From the NCBI GenBank assembly GCA_964412235.1, contig CAYPNT010000053.1, forward strand, positions 1 through 19,785: a DNA stretch of 19,785 nucleotides, read 5' to 3'. Position numbers and translations under genes: made by a program. The DNA comes from JAYZQT01 sp964412235. Lineage in GTDB: Bacteria; Pseudomonadota; Alphaproteobacteria; MPNO01; UBA830. The notes beneath the pieces were generated by a model. That model was not told the DNA's origin and ran no database searches. It saw only the letters and a list, made by a program, of their open reading frames with translations. Shown piece by piece: positions 7,813-15,480 of this stretch. Each line of letters begins with the position of its first letter. The first letter of the stretch is position 1.

Positions 7813-8181
7813 TCAAATACCTTTCTTCCCAGCCACTGGCCGGGCTTTTCCCTTTCGCGTACGAGCGTTGGTATGCGTCCGTTGTCCACGAACAGGTAAT
7901 CCTCTGCGGTGCCGTAAGCCGCGGTAACAACCCAAATCCATCAAGCGTTTTATGTTCATCGCGACTTCGCGACGGAGATCACCCTCTATATTGTAGTCAC
8001 GATCAATAACATCTCTGATTCTCGCCAACTCGTCATCACCTAGATCGTTTGCTCGAACTTCCCTCGCAACGTTGGCGGTGTCACAGATCTTCACCGCTGA
8101 GGTGCGGCCGATGCCAAATATATAGGTCAGCGCTATTGCTACTGGTTTATTAGGTAAATTTACACCTGAAATGCGTGCCAC
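7813..8181 (-). CDS. rpsM: 30S ribosomal protein S13 (GTG start)
   Basis: S13 lies in the 30S head, touches P-site tRNA and forms bridges with L5. The 122-residue product begins ARISGVNLPNKPVAIALTYIFGIGRTSA and contains GCYRGLRHRRGLPVRGQRTHTNARTRKG (core RGLPVRGQRTHTNARTRKG), the family signature. The start is GTG (plus-strand bases 8179-8181 are cac), with TAAGGAGA 8 bases upstream. It is the first gene after the predicted promoter and lies 13 bases before rpsK. The usual neighbour rpmJ (L36) is not present between adk and rpsM. Confidence 0.98.
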   Translation of the reverse strand: MARISGVNLPNKPVAIALTYIFGIGRTSAVKICDTANVAREVRANDLGDDELARIRDVIDRDYNIEGDLRREVAMNIKRLMDLGCYRGLRHRRGLPVRGQRTHTNARTRKGKARPVAGKKGI

Positions 8182-8257
8182 GACACGATCTCCTTAGCAT
8201 TCAAGTCGTTGATAACATGAAATATTTCTGGCCATCACCCATCCAGAGGGCCGGCGG

Positions 8258-8285
8258 ATTATAGGGGTTGATACCTTCAAGTCAA
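8258..8285 (-). promoter_or_regulatory. Predicted sigma70-type promoter for the rpsM-rplQ block
   Basis: On the minus strand TTGACT (8280-8285) is followed after 16 bases by a perfect TATAAT (8258-8263). The -35 box differs from consensus only in its last base. It lies just after the adk stop and about 77 bases before the rpsM start, in the only intergenic space over 100 bases inside the ribosomal blocks. The predicted start would be near 8250, giving an untranslated leader of about 70 bases. This is read from sequence only. Confidence 0.8.
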
Positions 8286-8288
8286 CCA

Positions 8289-8939
8289 TCACACAGCCTG
8301 AAGTACGCTTTCAATTTGGCGTGTAACATCATCAATATCACCCATCCCATCAACACCGCTCAAAGCACCACAGGCCTCGTAATATGGTAATAACGGAGCG
8401 GTCTGGCTGTGATACGCCTCTAGCCGAGAGGTAACGGTTTTAGGGTTATCATCCTTCCGGCGGGAAAACTCGGACCCGCCACAGGCGTCACAAATTCCTG
8501 TACGCATTAGTTTTTGAAATTTGTCGTGGTATCCTGCCCCACAGGTTGCACAATTAAAACGGCCCGTAATCCTATCCACAACCACCCCATCGTCCAACTT
8601 TATCTCGATCACGTGGTCTAACTGTCTGTCCATTTCGGAAAGCATCAAATCTAATGCAACGGCTTGCGTGGTAGTGCGGGGAAACCCGTCCAAAATAAAG
8701 CCATTCATACAATCTGGCTGCTGAATTCGTTCTTTAATCATAGAAATCATAATTTCATCAGAAACCAATTCACCACGATCAATTATAACTTGAGCTTGTT
8801 TTCCAATTTCACTGCCCGAACTCACTGCCGCTCGTAGCATGTCCCCAGTAGATAATTGGACTAACCCATGACCGTCTTCTAGGCGTTTTGCTTGAGTACC
8901 CTTTCCGGCACCCGGGGGTCCAAGTAACAACACGTTCAT
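8289..8939 (-). CDS. adk: Adenylate kinase (zinc-LID type)
   Basis: Adenylate kinase interconverts ATP plus AMP with two ADP in the cytosol. The P-loop GPPGAGKGT is at residues 7-15, the AMP-binding LSTGDMLR near 29-36, and DGFPRT at 84-89. The LID domain of this long form (216 residues) carries four cysteines, C130-x2-C133 and C150-x2-C153, which form a structural zinc site in other family members; E. coli Adk lacks it. The ATG overlaps the secY stop (ATGA). After the TGA stop come the 107 bases that hold the rpsM promoter. No terminator is visible there, so readthrough from the spc block is also possible. Confidence 0.98.
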   Translation of the reverse strand: MNVLLLGPPGAGKGTQAKRLEDGHGLVQLSTGDMLRAAVSSGSEIGKQAQVIIDRGELVSDEIMISMIKERIQQPDCMNGFILDGFPRTTTQAVALDLMLSEMDRQLDHVIEIKLDDGVVVDRITGRFNCATCGAGYHDKFQKLMRTGICDACGGSEFSRRKDDNPKTVTSRLEAYHSQTAPLLPYYEACGALSGVDGMGDIDDVTRQIESVLQAV

Positions 8940-10279
8940 CCACGCCGCCCTCGTAAACGAGATTTTTTTACCAACCCTTCATACTGATGCGCGATAAGAT
9001 GGGACTGAACTTGAGCCACTGTGTCCATCGTTACGGTGACAACGATTAACAAACTAGTGCCACCGAAATAGAAGGGCACACCGTATTGTGAAATAAGGAG
9101 CTCGGGGAGTATGCAAATAAGAGTTAAATATAGGGCACCTACTACAGTTAATCGAGTAAGGATGAAGTCGAGATATTCAGCAGTGTTCTTTCCGGGTCTG
9201 ATACCGGGGACAAAACCACCATACTTCTTTAGATTATCAGCAGTTTCGGTCGGATTAAAAACAACCGACGTATAGAAAAACGCAAAAAAGATTATCATAG
9301 CTGCGTACAGAAAAAGGTATAGGGGCTGTCCTCGGCCCAACGATGCCGTGATAACACCCAACCAATCGGGACCTGACCCTGTTGAAAAATTTGCTATCGT
9401 AATCGGTAACAGGAGTAGCGAGCTTGCAAAAATTGGGGGAATAACGCCCGCAGTGTTAACCTTTAACGGAATATGCGAATTTTCCCCGCCAAGCATTTTA
9501 TTACCTTGTTGCCGCTTAGGATATTGCACAACCACACGGCGTTGAGCCCGCTCAACAAAAACAATAAAGGTTATTACAGCAACCGCCATGACTAAAAGGA
9601 GTATTATAAGAAGTGCAGAAATTGCGCCTGTTCGGCCCATTTCTAGTGTGCCCACTAGCGCAGCCGGCATTTCAGCCACAATTCCTGCAAAAATTATCAA
9701 TGAGATACCATTTCCTACCCCACGCTCTGTAATCTGCTCACCGAGCCACATCAAAAACATCGTCCCACCGACCAAGGTGATTACGGTGGTTGCCCTGAAG
9801 AAGGCACCTGGCTCAGCGACGGCCGCACCTTGCGAACCCGACATACTCTCCAATCCAACAGCTATTCCATATGCCTGAAGTGCTGCCAACAAAACCGTAC
9901 CGTAGCGAGTATACTGGTTAAGTTTTTTCCGGCCGACTTCACCCTCTTTTTTGAGTGCTTCAAAATGTGGATGTATAGCCTGGAGCAACTGCATAATGAT
10001 AGATGCCGAGATGTAAGGCATAATGTTAAGCGCGAAGATGGTCATTCGCGCGAAGGCACCACCAGAAAGCATGTTGAACATGTCAAGAATACCACCCGAT
10101 TGCTGCTGAAAGATATCTTGCAGAATTGAGGGGTCTATTCCAGGCAGGGGGATCCACGTTCCTAGCCTATAGATAATTAGCGCACCCAGTGTAAACCAAA
10201 TACGTTTCTTTAATTCCGTTGCCTTTGCGAAATTCGAAAAGTTAATTTGCGAGGCCAGTTGTTCGGCGGCTGACGCCAT
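8936..10279 (-). CDS. secY: Protein translocase subunit SecY
   Basis: SecY is the channel of the SecYEG translocon in the inner membrane, passing unfolded proteins driven by SecA or the ribosome. The 447-residue product has the length and pattern of about ten hydrophobic segments expected. The N-terminal part contains KRIWFTLGALIIYRLGTWIPLPGI (a cytosolic helix then TM1, core YRLGTWIPLPGI), followed by the plug-region FNMLSGGAFARMTIFALNIMPYI. Further motifs are the cytosolic loop RAQRRVVVQYPKRQ and, near residue 350, the FNPTETADNLKKYGGFVPGIRPG loop that contacts SecA. The ribosome binding site AGGA lies in the last codons of rplO. The stop overlaps the adk start by 4 bases. Confidence 0.98.
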   Translation of the reverse strand: MASAAEQLASQINFSNFAKATELKKRIWFTLGALIIYRLGTWIPLPGIDPSILQDIFQQQSGGILDMFNMLSGGAFARMTIFALNIMPYISASIIMQLLQAIHPHFEALKKEGEVGRKKLNQYTRYGTVLLAALQAYGIAVGLESMSGSQGAAVAEPGAFFRATTVITLVGGTMFLMWLGEQITERGVGNGISLIIFAGIVAEMPAALVGTLEMGRTGAISALLIILLLVMAVAVITFIVFVERAQRRVVVQYPKRQQGNKMLGGENSHIPLKVNTAGVIPPIFASSLLLLPITIANFSTGSGPDWLGVITASLGRGQPLYLFLYAAMIIFFAFFYTSVVFNPTETADNLKKYGGFVPGIRPGKNTAEYLDFILTRLTVVGALYLTLICILPELLISQYGVPFYFGGTSLLIVVTVTMDTVAQVQSHLIAHQYEGLVKKSRLRGRRG

Positions 10280-10282
10280 AAA

Positions 10283-10840
10283 CTATTCCTTACCTATTCC
10301 CTGGCCTCCCGGGTCGATCGGATCTTTTCCTTTCTCACTCACGACCTGGTCGTTCGTCACAAGCACCATGTCATCGGCAGTTTTATTTGCAAAAGTTATA
10401 CTGCCTCCCGCATTTTCTACAGCCTCAATAGCAGACTTAGATGCACCTGACAGATGTAGGTCTACCGCAACACTTAATTTTCCATTGCCAAGCAGCCTGA
10501 CCCCATCACGCAGTGACTTAATGATACCGCCCTGGACCAATGTTTTTTCTTCAATAGGCTTTGTCGGATCAAGCTTCTTTGCGTCGATCCCCCGCTGAAG
10601 AGTATCTAGGTTAATCACACGATAGCGTTTTCTAAAAATGTTTGTGAACCCGCCTTTAGGCAAACGCCGAAACAGAGGCATCTGCCCACCTTCAAACCCC
10701 AACAAAGAAACACCACTCCGGGACTTTTGGCCTTTATGACCCCTTGTAGCCGTCTTACCCGTACCAGATCCAATTCCTCTACCAACACGTTTTTTTGAGC
10801 GTCTTGAGTTCGGATTATCCGATAGATCATTTAATCGCAT
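10283..10840 (-). CDS. rplO: 50S ribosomal protein L15
   Basis: L15 is a late 50S assembly protein with a long basic N-terminal extension running into 23S rRNA. The frame opens with a GTG at 10849, but I choose the ATG at 10840: GGGAG lies 8 bases from it, whereas it directly abuts the GTG. The product then begins RLNDLSDNPNSRRSKKRVGRG, as expected. Further motifs are TGKTATRGHKGQKSRSG and GFEGGQMPLFRRLPKGGF. With 185 residues it is longer than the usual 145-160. The extra residues form a C-terminal tail after the conserved GGSITF strand. Confidence 0.96.
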   Translation of the reverse strand: MRLNDLSDNPNSRRSKKRVGRGIGSGTGKTATRGHKGQKSRSGVSLLGFEGGQMPLFRRLPKGGFTNIFRKRYRVINLDTLQRGIDAKKLDPTKPIEEKTLVQGGIIKSLRDGVRLLGNGKLSVAVDLHLSGASKSAIEAVENAGGSITFANKTADDMVLVTNDQVVSEKGKDPIDPGGQGIGKE

Positions 10841-10886
10841 TTTTTTCACTCCCGCAGTGACGAAACAGGCACCACCATACTCTCCA

Positions 10887-11081
10887 CTATACCTCTTCTA
10901 CCCGGAGAAGATGTTTAACCTTGCTAACCATGCCTCGAACGGAAGGTGTGTCTTCTAACTCCTTCGACCGGTTCATTTTGTTTAGCCCGAGCCCCTTTAA
11001 CGTAGCTCGCTGGTCGCTTGGGCGTCCGATTGGACTTCTGACCTGCGTAACGCGAATACTGTTCTTATCTGCCGCTGCCAT
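10887..11081 (-). CDS. rpmD: 50S ribosomal protein L30
   Basis: L30 is a small peripheral 50S protein. The 64-residue product contains IRVTQVRSPIGRPSDQRATL and GLGLNKMNRSKELEDTPSVRGM, which are typical of the bacterial family (signature GLGLNKMN). The ribosome binding site GAGG lies 8 bases upstream, at the end of rpsE. A 46-base gap follows before the rplO start, with no clear structure in it. Confidence 0.95.
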   Translation of the reverse strand: MAAADKNSIRVTQVRSPIGRPSDQRATLKGLGLNKMNRSKELEDTPSVRGMVSKVKHLLRVEEV

Positions 11082-11084
11082 GGG

Positions 11085-11633
11085 TTAAGCCTCTATTTTT
11101 TCACTATTTCGACGACTAACGATGTCCCCGACTTTTCGGCTGCGTCTAGAAGCTACCATGCGCGGTGATTGCAAATTCCTCAAAGCCTCAAATGTGGCTT
11201 TGACCATATTATGTGGATTTTGAGAGCCAATTGACTTAGCTACAATATCCTGCACACCGAGTGTTTCAAAAACAGCACGCATTGGACCACCTGCTATGAT
11301 CCCCGTACCGGGCGGAGCTGCGCGTAGCACAACTTTTCCTGCACCATATCGAGCTTTAACATCGTGATGTAGGGTGCGGCCCTCCCGCAGTGGAACGCGG
11401 ATCATATTACGTTTTGCTTGTTCAGTTCCCTTACGTATTGCCTCTGGCACCTCTCTCGCCTTCCCCGAGCCGAAACCAACTCGGCCTTTCTGATCCCCCA
11501 CGACAACAAGCGCAGCAAACCCAAACCTTCGCCCTCCTTTTACTACTTTAGCGACTCGGTTAATACTTACGAGCTTATCAACGACATCGCTTTCTTGCTT
11601 ATCTTCTCGATCTCGTCTCTGATTTCTTGCCAT
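11085..11633 (-). CDS. rpsE: 30S ribosomal protein S5
   Basis: S5 sits at the mRNA entry channel with S3 and S4 and affects decoding accuracy. The 182-residue product carries the N-terminal double-stranded RNA binding domain, VSINRVAKVVKGGRRFGF then VVVGDQKGRVGFGSGKA, and the C-terminal domain with RAAPPGTGIIAGGPMRAV. All are intact. Its last codons contain the GAGG site for rpmD, which starts 3 bases after the TAA stop. Confidence 0.97.
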   Translation of the reverse strand: MARNQRRDREDKQESDVVDKLVSINRVAKVVKGGRRFGFAALVVVGDQKGRVGFGSGKAREVPEAIRKGTEQAKRNMIRVPLREGRTLHHDVKARYGAGKVVLRAAPPGTGIIAGGPMRAVFETLGVQDIVAKSIGSQNPHNMVKATFEALRNLQSPRMVASRRSRKVGDIVSRRNSEKIEA

Positions 11634-11644
11634 ACGTCATCCCC

Positions 11645-11995
11645 TTAGAATACCAGACCGCCTTTGCGAGCGGCTTCAGCCAATGCCTGTACACGCCCGT
11701 GGTAGAGGTAGGGGCCACGATCAAACACCACTTCTTTTACACCTTTTTCAGCAGCACGCTTTGCCACCAATTCCCCTACAACTGCCGCCGCCTCTTTATC
11801 ACCCGTTTGGCCATCGACAGTTTCTCGGCTTGAGGCTGCCGCCACAGTTTTACCAGCACTATCATCAATGACCTGCGCATATATATATTTATTGGAACGA
11901 AAAACGGACAACCTTGGACGAACCTGTGTGCCCTGCCGAATTCGTCGACGGATACGCTCACGACGCCGTTTTTCAAGTCTATTTATTTTATGCAT
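11645..11995 (-). CDS. rplR: 50S ribosomal protein L18
   Basis: L18 binds 5S rRNA together with L5 in the central protuberance. The product has 116 residues, with a basic N-terminus (KRRRERIRRRIRQG), then RPRLSVFRSNKYIYAQVIDD and the C-terminal FDRGPYLYHGRVQALAEAAR. These motifs define the family. It is flanked by rplF (2 bases) and rpsE (11 bases). Confidence 0.97.
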   Translation of the reverse strand: MHKINRLEKRRRERIRRRIRQGTQVRPRLSVFRSNKYIYAQVIDDSAGKTVAAASSRETVDGQTGDKEAAAVVGELVAKRAAEKGVKEVVFDRGPYLYHGRVQALAEAARKGGLVF

Positions 11996-11997
11996 GG

Positions 11998-12531
11998 CTA
12001 TTTCTTCTTACCTTCCTTACGGAGGATAATCTCATCTAGATAACGAATACCTTTACCCTTATAAGGCTCAGGTTTCCTATAACTGCGTATTTCAGCAGCA
12101 ACTTGACCAACCTTCTGGTTATCAGGTCCAGATACAACAATTTCTGTCTGTGTCGGCGCCTCTATCTTTATTCCATCCGGTATAGGATATTGGATTTCAT
12201 GGCTATAACCCAATTGGAGAACAAGATCTTTTCCTTGTATTTGCGCCCTAAAGCCGACCCCAGTGATTACAAGCTTTTTCTCAAAACCCCTCGAAACTCC
12301 AATCACCAAGTTATTCAGCAAACTACGGGTTGTACCCCACATAGTGCGTGCTCGTTTTGAATTGTTTGCAGGCTTAACCCACAGATTGTTTTCTTTGTGG
12401 GAAATTTCGATGTCCTTGGACAGATCCATGGACAACTCACCAAGTTTGCCATTTGCTTTTACCCGACCCGTTTCAATTTCAAGGTTAACGCCTTCAGGAA
12501 TCTCTATGGGTAACAATCCAACCCGTGACAT
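11998..12531 (-). CDS. rplF: 50S ribosomal protein L6
   Basis: L6 has two similar folds and lies near the GTPase centre (sarcin-ricin loop). The 177-residue product begins SRVGLLPIEIPEGVNLEI and ends with the signature PEPYKGKGIRYLDEIILRKEGKKK (core PEPYKGKGIRY). The ATG follows a TTAGGAG site 7 bases upstream. It lies 23 bases after rpsH and 2 bases before rplR, in the standard spc order. Confidence 0.97.
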   Translation of the reverse strand: MSRVGLLPIEIPEGVNLEIETGRVKANGKLGELSMDLSKDIEISHKENNLWVKPANNSKRARTMWGTTRSLLNNLVIGVSRGFEKKLVITGVGFRAQIQGKDLVLQLGYSHEIQYPIPDGIKIEAPTQTEIVVSGPDNQKVGQVAAEIRSYRKPEPYKGKGIRYLDEIILRKEGKKK

Positions 12532-12554
12532 CGTTCTGCTCCTAATCCCTACCG

Positions 12555-12953
12555 TTAGAAAACTTCACAAATAACTTCGCCACCAACATTAGCGGCTCGG
12601 GCTTCATTATCAGACATCACGCCTCGTGGTGTCGAAAGTATCGAGATACCTAGGCCATTATACACATTTGGTAGATCTTTAATTTTTGAATAAACGCGGC
12701 GCCCAGGTTTAGACACACGCTGAATATGACGAATAACGGGCGTCCCATCATGATACTTTAGCTCAATTCGGAGTTGATTTAAGCCCGTCTGAATTTCTTC
12801 TTTTTCGTATCCACGGATATAACCTTCTCGTTTAAGAACCTCAAGTACATTGGTCCGAAGTTTCGAACTTGGCGACATCACGGCATTTTTATTTGCACGC
12901 TGACCATTTCGAATACGGGTCAACAGATCGCCAACGGGGTCAGACATACTCAT
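12555..12953 (-). CDS. rpsH: 30S ribosomal protein S8
   Basis: S8 is a primary 16S rRNA binder and, in E. coli, the translational repressor of the spc operon. The reading frame is open to 12998, but I place the start at the ATG at 12953: a perfect AAGGAGGT lies 7 bases upstream, and the product (132 residues) then begins SMSDPVGDLLTRIRNGQRA as S8 normally does. The upstream 15 codons are the rpsN 3' end in another frame. A second in-frame ATG at 12947 is less well spaced. The C-terminal signature STPRGVMSDNEARAANVGGE is intact. Confidence 0.97.
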   Translation of the reverse strand: MSMSDPVGDLLTRIRNGQRANKNAVMSPSSKLRTNVLEVLKREGYIRGYEKEEIQTGLNQLRIELKYHDGTPVIRHIQRVSKPGRRVYSKIKDLPNVYNGLGISILSTPRGVMSDNEARAANVGGEVICEVF

Positions 12954-12966
12954 GGGCAGTACCTCC

Positions 12967-13272
12967 TTACCAGCTCGACTTGACCATACCTGGCACATGA
13001 CCAGACGAAGCTAATTCTCGTAGGGCTATGCGAGATATTTGAAACTTTCGATATACTCCACGAGGTCGGCCGGTAATTTTACAACGGTTTTGGACTCGAA
13101 CCCTTGCCGAATTTCTCGGCAATTGTGCGAGCTTTAACCGTGCCTGAAAGCGCTCTTCCATAGGCAAACCGCGATCGTTAGCAATGTTTTTCAAACGAGT
13201 TCGGCGGCCTTCATATTTTTTCGCCATCCGGCTACGCTTGTTGTTCCGTTCAATAGCGCTTTTCTTCGCCAT
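12967..13272 (-). CDS. rpsN: 30S ribosomal protein S14 (zinc-free type)
   Basis: S14 is a late-binding protein of the 30S head. The 101-residue length and the single cysteine in RCKITGRPRGVYRKF show the long, zinc-independent form; the short form of about 61 residues carries two CxxC pairs, absent here. The family end ALRELASSGHVPGMVKSSW is intact. A GGGAG ribosome binding site lies 6 bases before the ATG. The TAA stop (12967-12969) runs directly into TAAGGAGGT, so the stop codon and the rpsH ribosome binding site share bases. Confidence 0.97.
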   Translation of the reverse strand: MAKKSAIERNNKRSRMAKKYEGRRTRLKNIANDRGLPMEERFQARLKLAQLPRNSARVRVQNRCKITGRPRGVYRKFQISRIALRELASSGHVPGMVKSSW

Positions 13273-13290
13273 ACGTGTCTCCCGATCCGA

Positions 13291-13833
13291 TTAATTCATA
13301 AAAGGGAAGTTTAAAGCTTTGAGCAATGCTCTCGCCTGCTCATCATCATTGGCTGTAGTACAAACCACGATATCCATGCCCCGGAAATCGTCTACAGAGT
13401 CGTAATCAATTTCCGGAAAGATTATTTGTTCCTGGACGCCTAACGCGTAATTTCCGCGACCGTCGAAACTTTTCGGAGAAAGACCTCTAAAGTCTCTCAC
13501 TCTCGGCAGAGCGATGTTTACGAGACGATCGATGAATTCGTACATTCTCTCACGGCGCAGTGTTACCTTTACCCCAACCGGCATTCCTTCACGTAATTTA
13601 AAAATCGCAACGGACTTTCGTGCACGCAAAATGATCGGTTTCTGACCTGCAATAACAGTCATATCCCGCGCTGCATTCTCTACTTTTTTGGAATCAGCCA
13701 CTGCCTCACCAACACCCATATTTAGGACAACTTTGTCCAAACGCGGTATCTGCATAACATTTGTGTATTCAAACTGACTTTGCAGTGCCGACCGAATATG
13801 GGATTCATACAGAGCATGTAAACGTGCTGGCAT
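13291..13833 (-). CDS. rplE: 50S ribosomal protein L5
   Basis: L5 binds 5S rRNA with L18 and touches P-site tRNA through its central-protuberance loop. The 180 residues include the signature IPRLDKVVLNMGVGEA, the segment AGQKPIILRARKSVAIFKLREGMPVG and the C-terminal GVQEQIIFPEIDYD. It lies 18 bases before rpsN. Length and motif order match the family without gaps. Confidence 0.97.
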   Translation of the reverse strand: MPARLHALYESHIRSALQSQFEYTNVMQIPRLDKVVLNMGVGEAVADSKKVENAARDMTVIAGQKPIILRARKSVAIFKLREGMPVGVKVTLRRERMYEFIDRLVNIALPRVRDFRGLSPKSFDGRGNYALGVQEQIIFPEIDYDSVDDFRGMDIVVCTTANDDEQARALLKALNFPFMN

Positions 13834-13844
13834 CAGAGTACTCC

Positions 13845-14159
13845 CTAATCGACCACTTCGCCAGACCGCTTGGCATACCGAATTTTGCGACCATCTTCCA
13901 GAAAACGAAAACCTACACGCGAAGCAGAACCACTATCGGGGTCAATAAGAGCCACGTTAGAAACGTGGACAGTGGTTTCCTTTTCAATTATCCCGCCCTG
14001 CTGTGTCTGTGTCTGCTGCTGGTGACGCTTTGCCATGTGAACTCCTTGGACCAACACACGATCATTGTCAGGAAACACCCTCAAAACGCTCCCTTTCTTG
14101 CCCTTATCACGTCCCGAAATAATTATTACCTCGTCGCCTTTTCTTATTCGCGCTGCCAT
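13845..14159 (-). CDS. rplX: 50S ribosomal protein L24
   Basis: L24 starts 50S assembly by binding the 5' end of 23S rRNA. The 104-residue product has the expected KOW motif at its N-terminus: KGDEVIIISGRDKGKKGSV, continuing into VLRVFPDNDRVLVQGV. The C-terminal part VSNVALIDPDSGSASRVGFRF is also typical. A stretch rich in Gln and Thr (QQQTQTQQGG) sits in the middle, where many L24 proteins carry a variable loop. It is followed by rplE after 11 bases. Confidence 0.96.
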   Translation of the reverse strand: MAARIRKGDEVIIISGRDKGKKGSVLRVFPDNDRVLVQGVHMAKRHQQQTQTQQGGIIEKETTVHVSNVALIDPDSGSASRVGFRFLEDGRKIRYAKRSGEVVD

Positions 14160-14179
14160 TAACTTGCTCCAACTTCCAC

Positions 14180-14548
14180 TTACAGAACTTCTGGAGCTAA
14201 AGAGATAATTTTCATATATCTCCGTGCCCTTAGTTCACGTGTAACGGGCCCAAAGATCCGAGTTCCAATTGGCTCATCCGCGTTACTTAACAAAACCGCT
14301 GCATTTTTATCAAAGCGTATTGACGTGCCGTCTGGTCGCCGAATTTCCTTTGCAGTCCTCACTATAACCGCACGATGTATATCCCCTTTCTTTACACGAC
14401 CGCGTGGAATTGCTTCTTTTACCGTAACAATTATTACGTCACCGACGGTAGCCCATCGCCGTTTGGAACCACCGAGAATCCGGATACATTGGACACGGCG
14501 AGCACCCGAATTATCAGCAACCTCTAATTTACTTTCAGGGATGATCAT
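14180..14548 (-). CDS. rplN: 50S ribosomal protein L14
   Basis: L14 is a beta-barrel protein on the subunit interface, forming bridges with 16S rRNA; RsfS silencing factor binds it in many bacteria. The 122 residues hold the family signature VADNSGARRVQCIRILGG (residues 10-27) and later FDKNAAVLLSNADEPIGTRIFGPV. The ATG at 14548 has a GAGGG ribosome binding site 8 bases away. It opens the spc block and lies 20 bases before rplX. Confidence 0.97.
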   Translation of the reverse strand: MIIPESKLEVADNSGARRVQCIRILGGSKRRWATVGDVIIVTVKEAIPRGRVKKGDIHRAVIVRTAKEIRRPDGTSIRFDKNAAVLLSNADEPIGTRIFGPVTRELRARRYMKIISLAPEVL

Positions 14549-14574
14549 CTACTTAACCCTCTCACATCCAATGA

Positions 14575-14811
14575 TCACGCATCGTCCGCGACGACTTCCC
14601 AAGTCTTAGACTTGGAAATCGGCTTACACTCGCGTATGCGTACCTGATCACCAATTTTGTACTTATTATTAGGATCATGGGCAGCGAATTTATTGGACCG
14701 CCGGATAATTTTTTTGTACAGCGGATGCTGCACTTGCCGCTCCACACGAACAGTTATGGTTTTGTCAGCACTATCCGAGATGACGGTTCCCTGTATAATT
14801 TTTGCAGGCAT
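14575..14811 (-). CDS. rpsQ: 30S ribosomal protein S17
   Basis: S17 is an OB-fold primary binder of the 16S rRNA 5' domain. The 78 residues begin PAKIIQGTVISDSADKTITV, followed by the strand VERQVQHPLYKKIIRRSNKF and the signature IGDQVRIRECKPISKSKTW. Length and order of motifs match the family. The ribosome binding site GAGGA overlaps the rpmC stop codon. It is the last gene of the S10 block; 26 bases separate it from rplN, with no terminator visible, so the S10 and spc blocks are probably read as one transcript. Confidence 0.96.
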   Translation of the reverse strand: MPAKIIQGTVISDSADKTITVRVERQVQHPLYKKIIRRSNKFAAHDPNNKYKIGDQVRIRECKPISKSKTWEVVADDA

Positions 14812-14822
14812 TGAATATTCCT

Positions 14823-15035
14823 CTACGACACATCAGCGGCGTGGTGACGTCGCTCATTTACTACGGTTTTAATACGCGCGATCTCCCGTCGCACCTCCCG
14901 TACACGGCTTGTGGATTCCAGTTGACCAGAGGCCCGCTGAAAACGCAGGTTGAGCTGCTCCCGTTTTAAACTTTGTATTTCCTCAGCCAGTTCGTCGCTC
15001 GATTTTTGACGAAGATCTGTTATTTCAGCTATCAT
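14823..15035 (-). CDS. rpmC: 50S ribosomal protein L29
   Basis: L29 is a small helical-hairpin protein next to L23 at the tunnel exit. The product has 70 residues, predicted as two helices: the N-terminal helix holds SDELAEEIQSLKREQLNLRF and the C-terminal one STSRVREVRREIARIKTVVNE (core LNLRFQRASGQL joins them, which is the family signature). The start codon overlaps the rplP stop. The TAG stop at 14823 is part of the TAGAGGA ribosome binding region of rpsQ, so termination and re-initiation are close together. Confidence 0.95.
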   Translation of the reverse strand: MIAEITDLRQKSSDELAEEIQSLKREQLNLRFQRASGQLESTSRVREVRREIARIKTVVNERRHHAADVS

Positions 15036-15457
15036 TGACTACCTCCGCCAACGAGTCGCCTTACAACCTTTGTTTGCAGCGGCAATTTGGCTGCCGCTAG
15101 TTCAAGCGCAACAGTTGCGATATCGTTAGACACACCATCTATCTCAAACATGATACGGCCTGGCTTAACACGGGCGGCCCAATACTCGGGCGTCCCCTTG
15201 CCCTTACCTTGCCGCACTTCCGCCGGTTTTTGCGAAACTGGAACATCCGGAAAAATACGCACCCAAACACGACCTGAACGCCGCATATGCCGTGTTATGG
15301 CACGTCGAGAAGCTTCTATCTGACGCGCAGTTACCCGTGCAGGCGATAACGCCTTTAGCCCAAAAGAACCAAAGTTAAGCGTAGTTGCCCCCTTTGCATT
15401 CCCCCTAATCCGGCCCTTGTGGGCCTTACGAAATTTGGTTCTCTTTGGTGCGAGCAT
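15032..15457 (-). CDS. rplP: 50S ribosomal protein L16
   Basis: L16 binds near the A-site tRNA elbow and helps build the peptidyl transferase centre late in 50S assembly. Its 141 residues begin LAPKRTKFRKAHKGRIRG. The motifs TARQIEASRRAITRHMRR and WAARVKPGRIMFEIDGV are characteristic. The TGA stop overlaps the start of rpmC's downstream reading region in the sense that the rplP end and the rpmC start share the four bases ATGA (15032-15035), a coupled junction. The order rpsC-rplP-rpmC-rpsQ is the standard S10 operon order. Confidence 0.97.
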   Translation of the reverse strand: MLAPKRTKFRKAHKGRIRGNAKGATTLNFGSFGLKALSPARVTARQIEASRRAITRHMRRSGRVWVRIFPDVPVSQKPAEVRQGKGKGTPEYWAARVKPGRIMFEIDGVSNDIATVALELAAAKLPLQTKVVRRLVGGGSQ

Positions 15458-15480
15458 CGTATTTTCCTTATTCCCTAAAC

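Noticed and set aside
8182..8257. Missing rpmJ (L36) or a small RNA between the rpsM promoter and rpsM
   Set aside because: No short frame with the L36 cysteine pattern is present. The weak CTGG/CCAG pairing in the leader is not enough for an RNA gene. Absence of rpmJ here is normal for alphaproteobacteria.
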